Source: Chloroflexota bacterium (GTDB lineage Bacteria > Chloroflexota > Anaerolineae > Aggregatilineales > UBA2796). Taken from it: a stretch of DNA of 64,000 nucleotides. The position numbers and the translations under genes are program-made. Within the stretch, counting starts at the first letter, position 1; the number at the start of each line of letters is the position of its first letter. Shown piece after piece: positions 34,822-43,521 of this stretch. The stretch is from the NCBI GenBank assembly GCA_021325095.1, contig JAJPHV010000106.1, positions 1 through 64,000 on the forward strand, written 5' to 3'. The notes under the pieces are model-generated. The model had not been told where the DNA came from and did not search any database. It saw nothing but the letters and a program-made list of their open reading frames with translations.

Positions 34822-37758
34822 ATGAACAGCCGTTACGATGAAAACTTCGAGAGGGTCCCCCCACCCCCGGCGATGCCGCCCGCCAGCCCAGCGCCCACCC
34901 CTGTGCCACCACCACCCACTGCGCTTTACGGCGGGCAGTATGCGCCGCGCCCTCCGAAGCGCCGCCGGCGGCTGCACCCGGCCTGCCTGGGCTGCCTGCT
35001 GGCCCTGCTCGGCGTGTTCGGCATCCTGAGTTGTATCACGATCTTCGGCGTGACAATTGCCTGGGTCAGCCTGCGCAACACGTTGACGGATCGGCTGGAC
35101 AAAGCGCAGCAGCAGCTTGAACAGCAGACGTTCCAGACGACGCACATCTATGATCGCCAGGGCAACGAACTGCACCAGTTGTTTGACGTGGGTCGCCGCA
35201 CGAATGTCAAACTGGCAGACATTCCCAAGTCGCTGATCGACGCCACCATCGCCGTCGAGGACAGCACCTTTTACGACAATCCCGGCGTGGACTGGCCTGC
35301 CATCGCACGGGCCGGGCTGCAATACTTCCGGGCGGGTGGGCCAGCGGGCGGCGCCAGCACCATCACGCAGCAGTTGGTGCGCAACATTGCCTTCGATTAC
35401 GAGTACCGCCTGGAACGCTCGGCGCGGCGCAAGATCGAAGAAGTGATCATGGCGCTGATCCTGACGCGGGAAAAGTCCAAAGACGAAATCCTGGAGCTAT
35501 ATCTCAACCAGATTTACTACGGCAACCTGGCCTACGGCATTGAGGCCGCCGCGCAAACCTATTTCGGCAAGCGCGCCAAAGACCTGAATCTGGCCGAAGC
35601 GACGCTGCTGGCCGGACTGCCCCAGACGCCCGCCGAACTTGACCCCTTCAACCCTGACCCGAAGGTGCAGGAAGCGGTCTTTGCCCGGCGCAAGGTCGTG
35701 CTGGATTTGATGGTGGACAAGGGCAAGATCAGTAAGGACGAGGCGGTGAAAGTGCTGGCCCAACCGCTGAACTACGCCGATCCGAACGTCAACCTGCGCT
35801 CGGCACATTTCACGCTGTACGCCGAGCAGGAATTGAAAAACCTGCTGGAAAGTTTGAAGCTGCCGCCCTCTTACCTGACGACGGGCGGGCTGAAAGTGTA
35901 CACGACGCTCGACCCGCGCATCCAGGCCCTCGCCGAAAACACCGCACGCCAGCAGATCGCCGCCATCCGTGACCAGCACAACGCCCATAATGCCGCCGTC
36001 GTCATCCTCAAGCCGACGACGGGCGAAATCCTGGCAATGATGGGCAGCGTCGATTACAAAGACAACTCGATCCAGGGCCGTGTGAACGTGGCGATCTCGC
36101 CCAAGCAGCCGGGCAGCGCCATGAAGCCGCTGACCTACGCCGCTGCGATGGAACGGGGTTTCAGCCCTGCGTCGATATTATGGGACGTGGAAACGCACAT
36201 CAAGGACTATGTACCGCGAAACTATGATGGCCGCTTTCACGGCCCGGTACGGATGCGGGATGCGCTCGCCAACTCGTACAATATCCCGGCGGTGCAAACG
36301 TTGCGCAGTGTGTCGGTGGAGTATCTGCTGGCCTTTGCTCAACGGCTGCACATCTACAGCCTGGGTACAGACGCCTCACAGTACGGCCTGTCGCTGACGC
36401 TCGGCGGCGGCTACCTGACTCCGCTCGAACTGACCCAGGCGTATGCCGCTTACGCCAACGGCGGCGTGCTGATACCTGCCACTTCGATCCTGTGTATTGT
36501 CAACAATGCGGGCAGCATCGTCTACCAGTACGAAGGGGGCTGCAACGGGAAGGGCACGCCCGACGCCAAAACGATCAGCGCCGCTGCCAGCGGCCCGGCG
36601 GTGCTCGATCCACGTGTGGCCTTCATCATCAGTGACATCCTGGCGGACAACGCGGCGCGCACCCCGGCCATGGGGGCCAATTCCCCGCTGCGCACCGACG
36701 GGCTGGTGACGTCCGTCAAGACCGGAACGACCAACGATTACCGGGACAACTGGACGGTGGGCTATACGCACAACGTCGCGGTGGGCGTGTGGGTCGGCAA
36801 CACTGACAACAAGCCCATGATCAACACCTCTGGCCTGACCGGGGCCGCTCCCATCTGGCACGACATCATCACCGGCATTTACGCTGACCCGGCGATGCTG
36901 GAAGCCCTCAAGCATGGGGGCAACCTGGTTCCCGACCAGCTTAACCCACCGCCGGGGGTCTACAAGCGGCAGCTTTGTAACCTGAACGCGCTGCGCGAAC
37001 CGGCCACGTCTTGCCCGCCGGGGCGCTCCGAGTGGTTCCTGGACAGCCCGGTGGCTGTGCCCGATGCCGATGGCAAACTGAACATCCAGCCGGGCCAGCG
37101 CTCCGCGCCGCCGACCAGCATCCCCGACAACGTGAACGGGCCGATCTTCGTGGATGTGGAGCCGGGCATCGTGGAGACAATCGTGCAGCCGCTCGATCCG
37201 GGGCTGGCTGCGTCGCTGGTGGTGCATAACCCCGGAATGCCGGTATCGCCGCCGCCGCTGTATTGCCTTGTGCCCAACGAGGTCAAAGACCAGATTCCGA
37301 CGGCGTCTGTGCAATACTTCATCAAGCCGCCGCCATTCCCGGACGATGCTATTTACGCCCGCATTTACGCGCAGAACAACGGCTTTCCGATCCTGCCGGA
37401 CCTTCCCTGTACGCCGGAAATGCTGGTGGCCGGGCCGCAGACGCCAGGCGCAACGGCGCGCATCATCTCACCCCGCGCGGGGCAGACCGTCACGGGCATG
37501 GTGCAGGTCAGTGGCATTGCCAACTGGCAGTCGGGGCAGGCCGCCTACTACAAGATGGAGATCCAGGGGCCGCAGTTCCCGAACTGGACGACCTTCGGGG
37601 AAACCCACAATACCCCGGTGATCAACGGGCCGCTTGACCATTTTGGCGCGGAAGGGTTACAGCCCGGTACGTACAAACTGCGGATCGTCGTGGTGGGGAT
37701 CGATGGCAACTACCTGCTGGTCAGCGGCGAAACGCCAGTCAACGTAACCGGGCAGTGA
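34822..37758 (+). CDS. bifunctional class A penicillin-binding protein (PBP1A type)
   Basis: This protein of about 978 residues polymerises and crosslinks peptidoglycan. A Pro-rich cytoplasmic tail (residues 10-50) is followed by one membrane helix (about 58-82), a GT51 transglycosylase domain with EDSTFYDNPGVDW and GGASTITQQLVRN, and a transpeptidase domain. The latter has PGSAMKPL (Ser-x-x-Lys), SYN in ANSYNIPAV and VKTGTTNDYRDNW. The last 300 residues form an unusual extension, with a beta-sandwich-like end (ARIISPRAGQTVTGMVQVSG onward). The ATG at 34822 has AGGGAA five to six bases upstream; an ATG at 34804 is less well placed. Confidence 0.94.
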   Translation: MNSRYDENFERVPPPPAMPPASPAPTPVPPPPTALYGGQYAPRPPKRRRRLHPACLGCLLALLGVFGILSCITIFGVTIAWVSLRNTLTDRLDKAQQQLEQQTFQTTHIYDRQGNELHQLFDVGRRTNVKLADIPKSLIDATIAVEDSTFYDNPGVDWPAIARAGLQYFRAGGPAGGASTITQQLVRNIAFDYEYRLERSARRKIEEVIMALILTREKSKDEILELYLNQIYYGNLAYGIEAAAQTYFGKRAKDLNLAEATLLAGLPQTPAELDPFNPDPKVQEAVFARRKVVLDLMVDKGKISKDEAVKVLAQPLNYADPNVNLRSAHFTLYAEQELKNLLESLKLPPSYLTTGGLKVYTTLDPRIQALAENTARQQIAAIRDQHNAHNAAVVILKPTTGEILAMMGSVDYKDNSIQGRVNVAISPKQPGSAMKPLTYAAAMERGFSPASILWDVETHIKDYVPRNYDGRFHGPVRMRDALANSYNIPAVQTLRSVSVEYLLAFAQRLHIYSLGTDASQYGLSLTLGGGYLTPLELTQAYAAYANGGVLIPATSILCIVNNAGSIVYQYEGGCNGKGTPDAKTISAAASGPAVLDPRVAFIISDILADNAARTPAMGANSPLRTDGLVTSVKTGTTNDYRDNWTVGYTHNVAVGVWVGNTDNKPMINTSGLTGAAPIWHDIITGIYADPAMLEALKHGGNLVPDQLNPPPGVYKRQLCNLNALREPATSCPPGRSEWFLDSPVAVPDADGKLNIQPGQRSAPPTSIPDNVNGPIFVDVEPGIVETIVQPLDPGLAASLVVHNPGMPVSPPPLYCLVPNEVKDQIPTASVQYFIKPPPFPDDAIYARIYAQNNGFPILPDLPCTPEMLVAGPQTPGATARIISPRAGQTVTGMVQVSGIANWQSGQAAYYKMEIQGPQFPNWTTFGETHNTPVINGPLDHFGAEGLQPGTYKLRIVVVGIDGNYLLVSGETPVNVTGQ

Positions 37759-37767
37759 CCCGCGTAG

Positions 37768-37810
37768 TCAGGCGACCAGTCGCGCCGCACTCGTCGCCTG
37801 ATTGTTATTT
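37768..37810 (+). terminator. terminator after the penicillin-binding protein gene
   Basis: TCAGGCGAC and GTCGCCTGA form perfect nine-base arms around a sixteen-base loop and are followed by TTGTTATTT. It lies ten bases after the PBP stop. Its 3' end overlaps the stop of the convergent BON gene, so it may serve both directions. Confidence 0.65.
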
Positions 37811-38254
37811 AGGTTCGATTCTCTCTGGTGGCGTTTCTATGGCATTCGTCCCAAACTGTGCGCCGACGCGCCGCACTCCCTTCACGCCCCGCACCGTGTC
37901 CACGATCAGGTCGGCAGAAACGCCGTCGGGCAATTGGCCCGTCAGCGCGACTGCCCCGTAATGGACGCTTGCCAGTACTCCCGCTGGCAGAAGCTGCCCG
38001 ACTGATAAACGCACCATTTCATCGTCGTATAAATTGGTGCTGTCAACACTGACAACCCCACGAATGTGCGGCAGGTTATCCAGCAGCACGCGCCGGGCCT
38101 GCGGCGAACGAATATTGCCTTCGACGACCACGTGTCCATCGGTGCATTTTACCGAAAAGTAACCACGAGAGGCTTTCAATGGCGCGAAGCTGCGTATCAA
38201 TAATTCTATCTCCTCTTCAATGTCCACATCTGGACGGCGTTCCGTAGGTTCCAT
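37805..38254 (-). CDS. BON-domain protein
   Basis: This 149-residue protein consists of two BON-like repeats: IELLIRSFAPLKASRGYFSVKCTDGHVVVEGNIRSPQARRVLLDNLPHIRGVVSVDS, and VGQLLPAGVLASVHYGAVALTGQLPDGVSADLIVDTVRGVKGVRRV. BON domains bind phospholipid or carbohydrate surfaces and occur in envelope and stress proteins. There is no signal peptide. The ATG at 38254 is preferred to a TTG three codons upstream. Its 190-base leader contains three adjoining hairpins, described separately. Confidence 0.85.
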   Translation of the reverse strand: MEPTERRPDVDIEEEIELLIRSFAPLKASRGYFSVKCTDGHVVVEGNIRSPQARRVLLDNLPHIRGVVSVDSTNLYDDEMVRLSVGQLLPAGVLASVHYGAVALTGQLPDGVSADLIVDTVRGVKGVRRVGAQFGTNAIETPPERIEPK

Positions 38255-38317
38255 TCTTTGCAAATCCCTTCGGGTTCATAAAAGGAAGCACACTTGCAAG
38301 CTCTATTCAAATAATCG

Positions 38318-38371
38318 GCCTGCCAACCGGGTTCAGGCACGGAAGTTTAACCCTCCTTTCGCCTTCAGGCG
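38318..38371 (-). other. possible structured RNA leader of the BON gene
   Basis: Read on the minus strand, three hairpins follow each other with two to three bases between them: CGCC-TGAA-GGCG (38371-38360), GGAGG-GTTAAA-CTTCC (38356-38341) and GCCTG...CAGGC (38338-38318). They lie between the response-regulator stop and the BON start. It does not match any riboswitch class I can recall, and it could also be part of a terminator-like or RNA-stability structure. Confidence 0.35.
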
Positions 38372-38444
38372 ATAGCTCTGAGCATTTCCTTACCACAAAC
38401 TCATCCATAATTTATCACCTCTGACGGGCGGGCTATCCCCACCA

Positions 38445-39101
38445 TCACGTCAGGTGATCTTTGATCCGGTGCTGGACGGCGAAGGCGGCAGCTTCGGCGC
38501 GATTCGCCAGGTGCAGCTTGCTCAACAGGTTGCTGACGTAATTGCGGACTGTTCCTTCGCCCAGAAACAGCCGCCCGGCAATCTCACGGTTGGTCAGCCC
38601 GTCCGCAATCAGCGCCAGCACGCGCATTTCCTGCGCGGACAGATCCGCGAACACAGCGGCGTCCTTGCTCTTTTCGGCCTGGCGCACTTCGCGGAAGACC
38701 GCTTCGGTCATGGCCGGGTCGAGGGCCGACTCGCCGCGCGATACAGTTTCAATCGTCCGCAGCAGGTCGTCGCTGCCAATCCGCTTCAACACATAGCCCG
38801 ATGCACCGGCCCGGATCGCAGCAAACAGTAACTCGTCCTCGGCGAAAGAAGTCAGCATGACGACGCGCGTCTCTGGAAGCTGGCGCACGATCTGGGCACA
38901 GGCATCGACGCCGGACAGACCAGGCATACGAATATCCATGACCACCACATCGGGCTGGTGCGTCAACGCTTGCTGTACCGCTTCTTCGCCCGTTGACGCT
39001 TCGGCAACGACGCGCAGGTTGGGGCGTTGTTGTAGCAGCGCCTTGATGCCCATACGTACCACTTCGTGATCGTCGGCGACCAGGATGCGAATTTGCCTCA
39101 T
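38445..39101 (-). CDS. NarL/LuxR-type response regulator
   Basis: This 218-residue regulator has a receiver domain (RILVADDHEVVRMGIKALL, phospho-acceptor Asp56 in VVMDIRMPG, Lys in YVLKRIG). It also has a C-terminal LuxR helix-turn-helix (LSAQEMRVLALIADGLTNREIAGRLFLGEGTVRNYVSNLLSKL). The ATG at 39101 starts directly at the receiver fold; a 51-codon upstream extension has no homologous content. No cognate histidine kinase is adjacent; the kinase at 41280 is a candidate only by proximity. Confidence 0.93.
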   Translation of the reverse strand: MRQIRILVADDHEVVRMGIKALLQQRPNLRVVAEASTGEEAVQQALTHQPDVVVMDIRMPGLSGVDACAQIVRQLPETRVVMLTSFAEDELLFAAIRAGASGYVLKRIGSDDLLRTIETVSRGESALDPAMTEAVFREVRQAEKSKDAAVFADLSAQEMRVLALIADGLTNREIAGRLFLGEGTVRNYVSNLLSKLHLANRAEAAAFAVQHRIKDHLT

Positions 39102-39327
39102 GACACGTCCCCAATGTGCGGAAAATACCTCGACGGCAGTGGGCCGTCCGAATAGGCATAGTATACCGCTTAATTTGAAGGCTGGTAGCTCCAAAGCGTC
39201 TGAGAACGCCCGGCCTTGTGAGCGCTCACCGTTCTTCCCTGTTCCTCTCCACAATCAATTGTGGGCATCGAACAATGTTATCCTAAACCCAATCCCTTTA
39301 AGTTAAGGCGATATACCTCCCCCCTGA

Positions 39328-39397
39328 CCCCCTCTCCGCTGCGCAGAGAGGGGGAACCGACCGGCCCAGACTCCCCTCTCCACCTTGTGGAGAGGGG
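39328..39397. repeat. pair of GC-rich palindromic repeats
   Basis: Two hairpins lie in tandem. CCCCCTCTC/GAGAGGGGG (39328-39354) has nine-base arms, and CCCCTCTCCAC/GTGGAGAGGGG (39373-39397) has eleven-base arms around CTT. A tail TTGGGGGTGAGGTAAAC follows. This is the fullest copy of the repeat family also seen at 13263, 18030 and 19241. The remainder of the 447-base gap from 39102 to 39548 holds a possible -10 box TATACT at 39480-39485 for the next gene and otherwise nothing I recognise. Confidence 0.75.
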
Positions 39398-39548
39398 TTG
39401 GGGGTGAGGTAAACGACTGCCCCTCACAGCCCTATCTAAAAGGTATTGATCCTAAACCGGAATCGTAGAACAGGTGTATTATACTACGGAAATTATTCGG
39501 GCTTTGTTCCAGGCCCAAAAGGGCGCCTATCCGAGGGAGACCCGTCAC

Positions 39549-40121
39549 ATGGCAAAGGTGTTTGAATTTCCGTTAAAACGCGAATTGACCTTTCCAGAAC
39601 GCTGCGTGTGCTGTGGGAAGCCAAGCGAGGCCGAGATACCCATGACGATCAATCGCCAGAAACGATCTGTGTCGCTCATAGTTCCGCTGTGCCTGCGCTG
39701 CAAGAAATCTGACCAGCGTGTCTTTCTGTCAAGTCTGTTTGCCTTTGTGTCTGGGCTGGTCGGGGTGGGGGTCGCCTGTTTTGTTCTCTTGTTCATCTGG
39801 GAAGGGAAAACGCGCACCCTGGAAAGCCTCGGCATAAACAACGTGCCGGGCCACCTCAACGCCGATTTTATCCTGCTCGGCGGCACGTCCTTTCTGATAG
39901 GCATGGCCGCCGGATTCCTGCTGGAAGCCGTTGCCAAAGTCCTGTTCATCCCGTTCCTGGGCTGGGCGCTGTACTATGCGCCGCTGATGGCCGTCCAGTT
40001 CTTCGGGAACGTTGAATACGTGGCCGGGCTTCGAGTGAGCCTGTCGGAAAACGCCAAAACGCTGTGCCTGAAATTCTATAACGAGGAAGTCGCACAGGAT
40101 TTCGAGCGGCTGAATGGCTGA
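39549..40121 (+). CDS. unknown membrane protein with N-terminal cysteine cluster
   Basis: This 190-residue protein is not recognised. It has a CVCC motif at residues 19-22 and a CLRC pair about 40 residues later, which together resemble a small zinc knuckle. Two or three hydrophobic segments follow, at roughly 78-98, 118-135 and 140-165. A short soluble tail ends NEEVAQDFERLNG. GGGAG lies upstream of the ATG at 39549; a frame extension to 39474 is not needed. It might be a membrane-anchored sensor or quality-control factor, but nothing specific supports that. Confidence 0.75.
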   Translation: MAKVFEFPLKRELTFPERCVCCGKPSEAEIPMTINRQKRSVSLIVPLCLRCKKSDQRVFLSSLFAFVSGLVGVGVACFVLLFIWEGKTRTLESLGINNVPGHLNADFILLGGTSFLIGMAAGFLLEAVAKVLFIPFLGWALYYAPLMAVQFFGNVEYVAGLRVSLSENAKTLCLKFYNEEVAQDFERLNG

Positions 40122-40299
40122 CCCCTTGCCGGACGGTGCTGCTTGTGCACCGAAGCCGTGGAAATCAGATGATCTACGTAAACGAATCTGCCTGTACAAT
40201 GCAACAAAATGCTTGTCTGGACGCGGCCTTTAGGCTACGATTGGCCCTAACCGCGTAAAGACGGGGAAAAGTCGGCAGACTGTGTAGGAAGTGAGTTTC

Positions 40300-40815
40300 G
40301 TGGGTGCACACGATCAGGGTATCGACCTTTCGTCCGGGCGCTGGGTGGCAATCCCACGCACCCTATCATTTGTAACCAACGGCGGTGACGTGCTGCTGAT
40401 CAAACGCGGTCTGCACAAGCGTGCCTTTCCAGGTCGCTACGATGGGATCGGCGGACACCTGGAACGCGGCGAAGACCCACTGACCGGCGCGCTGCGCGAG
40501 ATTGTGGAGGAAACCGGTCTGACGGTGCGTGATGCACGCCTGCGGGGCATCTCACACATCGACGCCGGGCAGGATGCGGGCGTTCTGCTCTTTGTGTTCA
40601 CGGCGATCTCGGACTCGCGCCAGGTCGTCGAGTGCGACGAGGGATCGCTGCATTGGATATCCATCGCGGAGGCCAACGCGCTGCCGCTGGTCGAAGATTT
40701 GCCCGTGCTGCTGCCGCGACTGTTTGGCAGCGGGGCGTCCGACACGCCGTTTTTCGCTCATGTGCGGTACGATCAGGCCGACCAGATGATCATGACCTTT
40801 GCCAGCCAGCTGTAG
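40300..40815 (+). CDS. Nudix hydrolase
   Basis: This protein of about 171 residues has a complete Nudix box, GHLERGEDPLTGALREIVEETGL, whose REIVEE glutamates bind the metal. It should hydrolyse a nucleoside-diphosphate-linked compound. GTG at 40300 is favoured because AGGAA lies nine bases upstream; GTG at 40291 would have its ribosome binding site too close. A TACAAT box at 40195-40200 may be its promoter. The substrate cannot be deduced. Confidence 0.9.
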   Translation: MGAHDQGIDLSSGRWVAIPRTLSFVTNGGDVLLIKRGLHKRAFPGRYDGIGGHLERGEDPLTGALREIVEETGLTVRDARLRGISHIDAGQDAGVLLFVFTAISDSRQVVECDEGSLHWISIAEANALPLVEDLPVLLPRLFGSGASDTPFFAHVRYDQADQMIMTFASQL

Positions 40816-40835
40816 GTTTCAGGAGCAGTCGAAGC

Positions 40836-41279
40836 ATGTCGCTCGCACGGATTGTTTTTCTCAACCAGTTTCAGCGCGATACCCAGGCGCTACGGGACTC
40901 GCTGGTTGGCCTGACGCAGAACCAGCTTGTCGATCCCAGCTTTGATACGGAAAGCACGCTCGCTGAACGGCTGGCTCTGGTGGCGGCACACTATTACCGC
41001 GAAGGAGAAGTGCTGGCCCATCAAGCCGGGCAGCAGTTCGACCCGCCTATGGACGATGATACACTGTGGCATCTGGAAGCCATCCGCAGCCGCTATGACT
41101 GGACTCTGAGCGAACTGGAGGCTGACCTGGAAGACGCCTGGGCGTTCTACGGCGAACTGCTGCGTGGCGTGAGCGAAAGCGATTACCTGGCCTACATGCA
41201 GCGCCATCATGGCCTGCTGCCTCGCCCGGCCTATGAGTTGAGCCGCGAGATCAGCGTCTGGCGAATGCGGAACCGCTGA
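40836..41279 (+). CDS. unknown helical protein, possibly DinB-like
   Basis: This 147-residue, mostly helical protein is not confidently recognised. Histidines in VAAHYYREGEVLAHQAG and MQRHHGLLPRP, and a four-helix pattern, are compatible with a DinB-type metal-binding bundle. AGGAG lies about twelve bases before the ATG at 40836. It follows the Nudix gene by 20 bases. Its stop codon abuts the stop of the convergent histidine kinase without a single intervening base. Confidence 0.75.
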   Translation: MSLARIVFLNQFQRDTQALRDSLVGLTQNQLVDPSFDTESTLAERLALVAAHYYREGEVLAHQAGQQFDPPMDDDTLWHLEAIRSRYDWTLSELEADLEDAWAFYGELLRGVSESDYLAYMQRHHGLLPRPAYELSREISVWRMRNR

Positions 41280-42500
41280 TCAGGCGGTGGCGTTTGGCTG
41301 CGGAACGTCAAAGGCCGAGTCGCGCGCACCCGGTCCATCGGTGAGCCGGCTGGTGTTGATGACGGGCAGATGGACGGTGAAGGTGCTGCCGCGCCGCACT
41401 TCAGATTTGACAGAGATACTGCCACCAAAACTTTCCACGAGGTGTTTGGCAATCGGCAAACCCAGGCCGATTCCGCCAAACAGGTTGTCGCCGTATTTTT
41501 CGGTGCGCTGGAAGCGCTCAAAAATGTGGGGCATAAAGACCGGCTCGATGCCGATGCCGGGATCGATGAAGGCCACGTTGAGGTGATCGTCGGAAACCGA
41601 CACCTCGACACGGATTTCTCCGCCGTCCAGGCTGAACTTGATGGCATTGTCGAGCAGGGCACGAAAAGCCCGTGTCAGGGCGTCCACGTCGGCCTGAAGC
41701 TCTGGCAAGAAAGGCGGAATCAGCACCCGGACTCTCAGATCGCGGCTGGCTGCTCGGTCTTCCATCTCGTCGATGAGGTTAGCCAGCAGTTCGGACAGGT
41801 TAACGGGCCGCACCGTAGGTTCCAGCAAGTCCATCTCCTGCACGAACATCAGATCGTTGACCAGGCTCACGATCTGTTCAAGACCGCTGGCAACTTTATC
41901 CAATCCCATTTGCAGAGCCGGCCCCATCATGTTACCGCTGCGGATCAACTGCATAAAACCGTTGGCGGTGGTCAGCGGCGTGCGCAGTTCGTGGGCCAGC
42001 GTGGAAAGAAATTCGCTGCGGCGTTGCTCCTGAATGCGCAGTTGGGTGTAGGCGTCCTCAATTTCCTGCTTCTGCTGCTGTAGGGCGGCAAGGGAGGCCG
42101 CGTCGTTGGCGCGCAGCCAGCCCACCGCTGTGCGGAACATTGTCAGGGCGATGATCGGGTTCTGCCGGATCATTTCGATGAAAGTGGCCTTGTCCACTTC
42201 CAGCACGGTGGTCGTGGTCACGGTGCGGACGCTGGCGTTGCGTGGCGTGTTGCCGATCAGCGCCATCTCGCCAAAATGCTCGCCGGGGCCGCTGTAGCGC
42301 AGGAAGCGCTCGTCCTTGCCAAGCCGCTGTGTAACGACGACCTGGCCCTCCCCGATGATGTAAAAGACCTCTTCTTCTGCGCCTTCCTGGCACAGCAGCG
42401 TATCGGGCGGGTAGGTGCGAACCTGCGCCATCTGCATCAGCGCGTCTTCGGCCATGCCGGGGAATACCTGTTGGAGCAGCGCAATCGGTTCGACAGCCAT
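41280..42500 (-). CDS. histidine kinase with N-terminal cyclic-nucleotide-binding domain
   Basis: This 406-residue soluble kinase has a cNMP-binding/Crp-like domain at residues 10-125 (GPGEHFGEMALIGNTPRNASVRT holds the phosphate-binding cassette). A coiled-coil linker follows, then a HisKA domain with phospho-acceptor His170 in LSTLAHELRTPLT. The HATPase domain has an N-box RALLDNAIKFS, DPGIGIE and GIGLGLPIAKHLVESFGG. The cassette has Arg87, as required for cAMP or cGMP binding. There are no transmembrane segments. The ATG at 42500 fits the family start. The response-regulator partner is not adjacent. Confidence 0.93.
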   Translation of the reverse strand: MAVEPIALLQQVFPGMAEDALMQMAQVRTYPPDTLLCQEGAEEEVFYIIGEGQVVVTQRLGKDERFLRYSGPGEHFGEMALIGNTPRNASVRTVTTTTVLEVDKATFIEMIRQNPIIALTMFRTAVGWLRANDAASLAALQQQKQEIEDAYTQLRIQEQRRSEFLSTLAHELRTPLTTANGFMQLIRSGNMMGPALQMGLDKVASGLEQIVSLVNDLMFVQEMDLLEPTVRPVNLSELLANLIDEMEDRAASRDLRVRVLIPPFLPELQADVDALTRAFRALLDNAIKFSLDGGEIRVEVSVSDDHLNVAFIDPGIGIEPVFMPHIFERFQRTEKYGDNLFGGIGLGLPIAKHLVESFGGSISVKSEVRRGSTFTVHLPVINTSRLTDGPGARDSAFDVPQPNATA

Positions 42501-42575
42501 AGGTTGTGACCCCAAAGTGCGGATACAGGCAGTGTAGCACAGGGCCAAATGGCACGCCAACGGATGAGGCCGATT

Positions 42576-42929
42576 CTAGTCATTCATACCCAACACTTTG
42601 ATCGAATCGCTTGATCCGGGCGGGTTGCTGCGCCCGATCAGCACCCAGAACAACACATTAAAGATAATCGCGGAGATAATCGACCAGTTCACGGTGGTGA
42701 TGGCAATGGCCGTCATGCGCTGGCGCATCCAGTCAAAACTGCAAATCAGCTTGATAGCAGCCTCGCATTCGGTGGAAATGCGATAGATGGCGTAGCGCCA
42801 GACCAGCAGCATGAAGAATGACACAATGACCGCCGACACGATGCGCCGTTTGCGTTCGGATCGCTGGATGAGCAGCAGAGCGATACTGTATAAAGCGGTA
42901 AGCAGCAACCAGCCGCTTGTGTTCAACAT
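42576..42929 (-). CDS. small membrane protein of unknown function
   Basis: This 117-residue protein has three hydrophobic segments (about 5-22, 32-50 and 79-97). The middle loop contains two cysteines (STECEAAIKLICSFDW) that may form a disulfide if exposed. The ATG at 42929 has AGGAG very close upstream, and an ATG at 42947 is the alternative. It is not recognised. Confidence 0.6.
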   Translation of the reverse strand: MLNTSGWLLLTALYSIALLLIQRSERKRRIVSAVIVSFFMLLVWRYAIYRISTECEAAIKLICSFDWMRQRMTAIAITTVNWSIISAIIFNVLFWVLIGRSNPPGSSDSIKVLGMND

Positions 42930-43024
42930 AGACTCCTGATGTGGCATTGGGTTCGTTCGAAGCTGTGACGATTATAGCAATCGGCCCTCATTCATCGTCA
43001 ATTCATGAGGTCTGGGATGCGGCA

Positions 43025-43033
43025 TGTTATAAT
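43025..43033 (+). promoter_or_regulatory. extended -10 promoter of the STAS gene
   Basis: TG-T-TATAAT lies about 37 bases before the ATG at 43070. No convincing -35 box accompanies it. Confidence 0.5.
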
Positions 43034-43069
43034 ACGCGCAGGGCCTCACCTGCCGTGGAGAAATGCAGC

Positions 43070-43402
43070 ATGGACGTTACCATATCTGAAATGCGCCGTG
43101 TGACCTTGCTGGAGGTGTCCGGGCGAGTCGACAGCACCAATGCCTCACAGCTTGGTGAGACGCTCATGAGCCAGATCGACGCAGGTCGCTACCAGCTTGT
43201 GATCGACTTGAGCCGCGTGTCCTACATGAGCAGCGCCGGGCTGCGAGAGATGGTCGCAGCGGTCAAGAAAGTGCGGCAGTACAACGGCGATCTACGCATC
43301 GCCACGCCTTCCGAGCGCGTCCGTGAGGTGCTCGACCTGGCCGGCCTGAGTGCCATCTTCCAGATTTTCCCGACTCAGGTCGATGCGGTAGGCAGCTATT
43401 GA
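43070..43402 (+). CDS. STAS-domain anti-anti-sigma factor
   Basis: This 110-residue protein is a single STAS domain of the SpoIIAA/RsbV type. The phosphorylatable serine lies in SYMSSAGLREMV, next to the conserved Asp of VIDLSRVSY. In partner switching the unphosphorylated form binds an RsbW-type kinase and frees its other partner. GGAG lies upstream of the ATG at 43070; the frame is open further upstream but without homologous content. The RsbW-STAS fusion and the PP2C phosphatase that follow supply the other components. Confidence 0.92.
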   Translation: MDVTISEMRRVTLLEVSGRVDSTNASQLGETLMSQIDAGRYQLVIDLSRVSYMSSAGLREMVAAVKKVRQYNGDLRIATPSERVREVLDLAGLSAIFQIFPTQVDAVGSY

Positions 43403-43476
43403 ATCGGCAACACGACGATGCCGAGGGCATTGATCGCTAGGCCGGACACCTGGAACAATTGTACAGATTGTCTCGC

Positions 43477-43505
43477 TTGACACATTGCGTAATTGATCAT
43501 ACGAT
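43477..43505 (+). promoter_or_regulatory. promoter of the RsbW-STAS gene
   Basis: TTGACA at 43477-43482 and TACGAT at 43500-43505 are separated by 17 bp. The start would fall only about ten bases before the ATG at 43522, giving a very short leader. Confidence 0.55.
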
Positions 43506-43521
43506 CAAAGAGTAGAACGGT

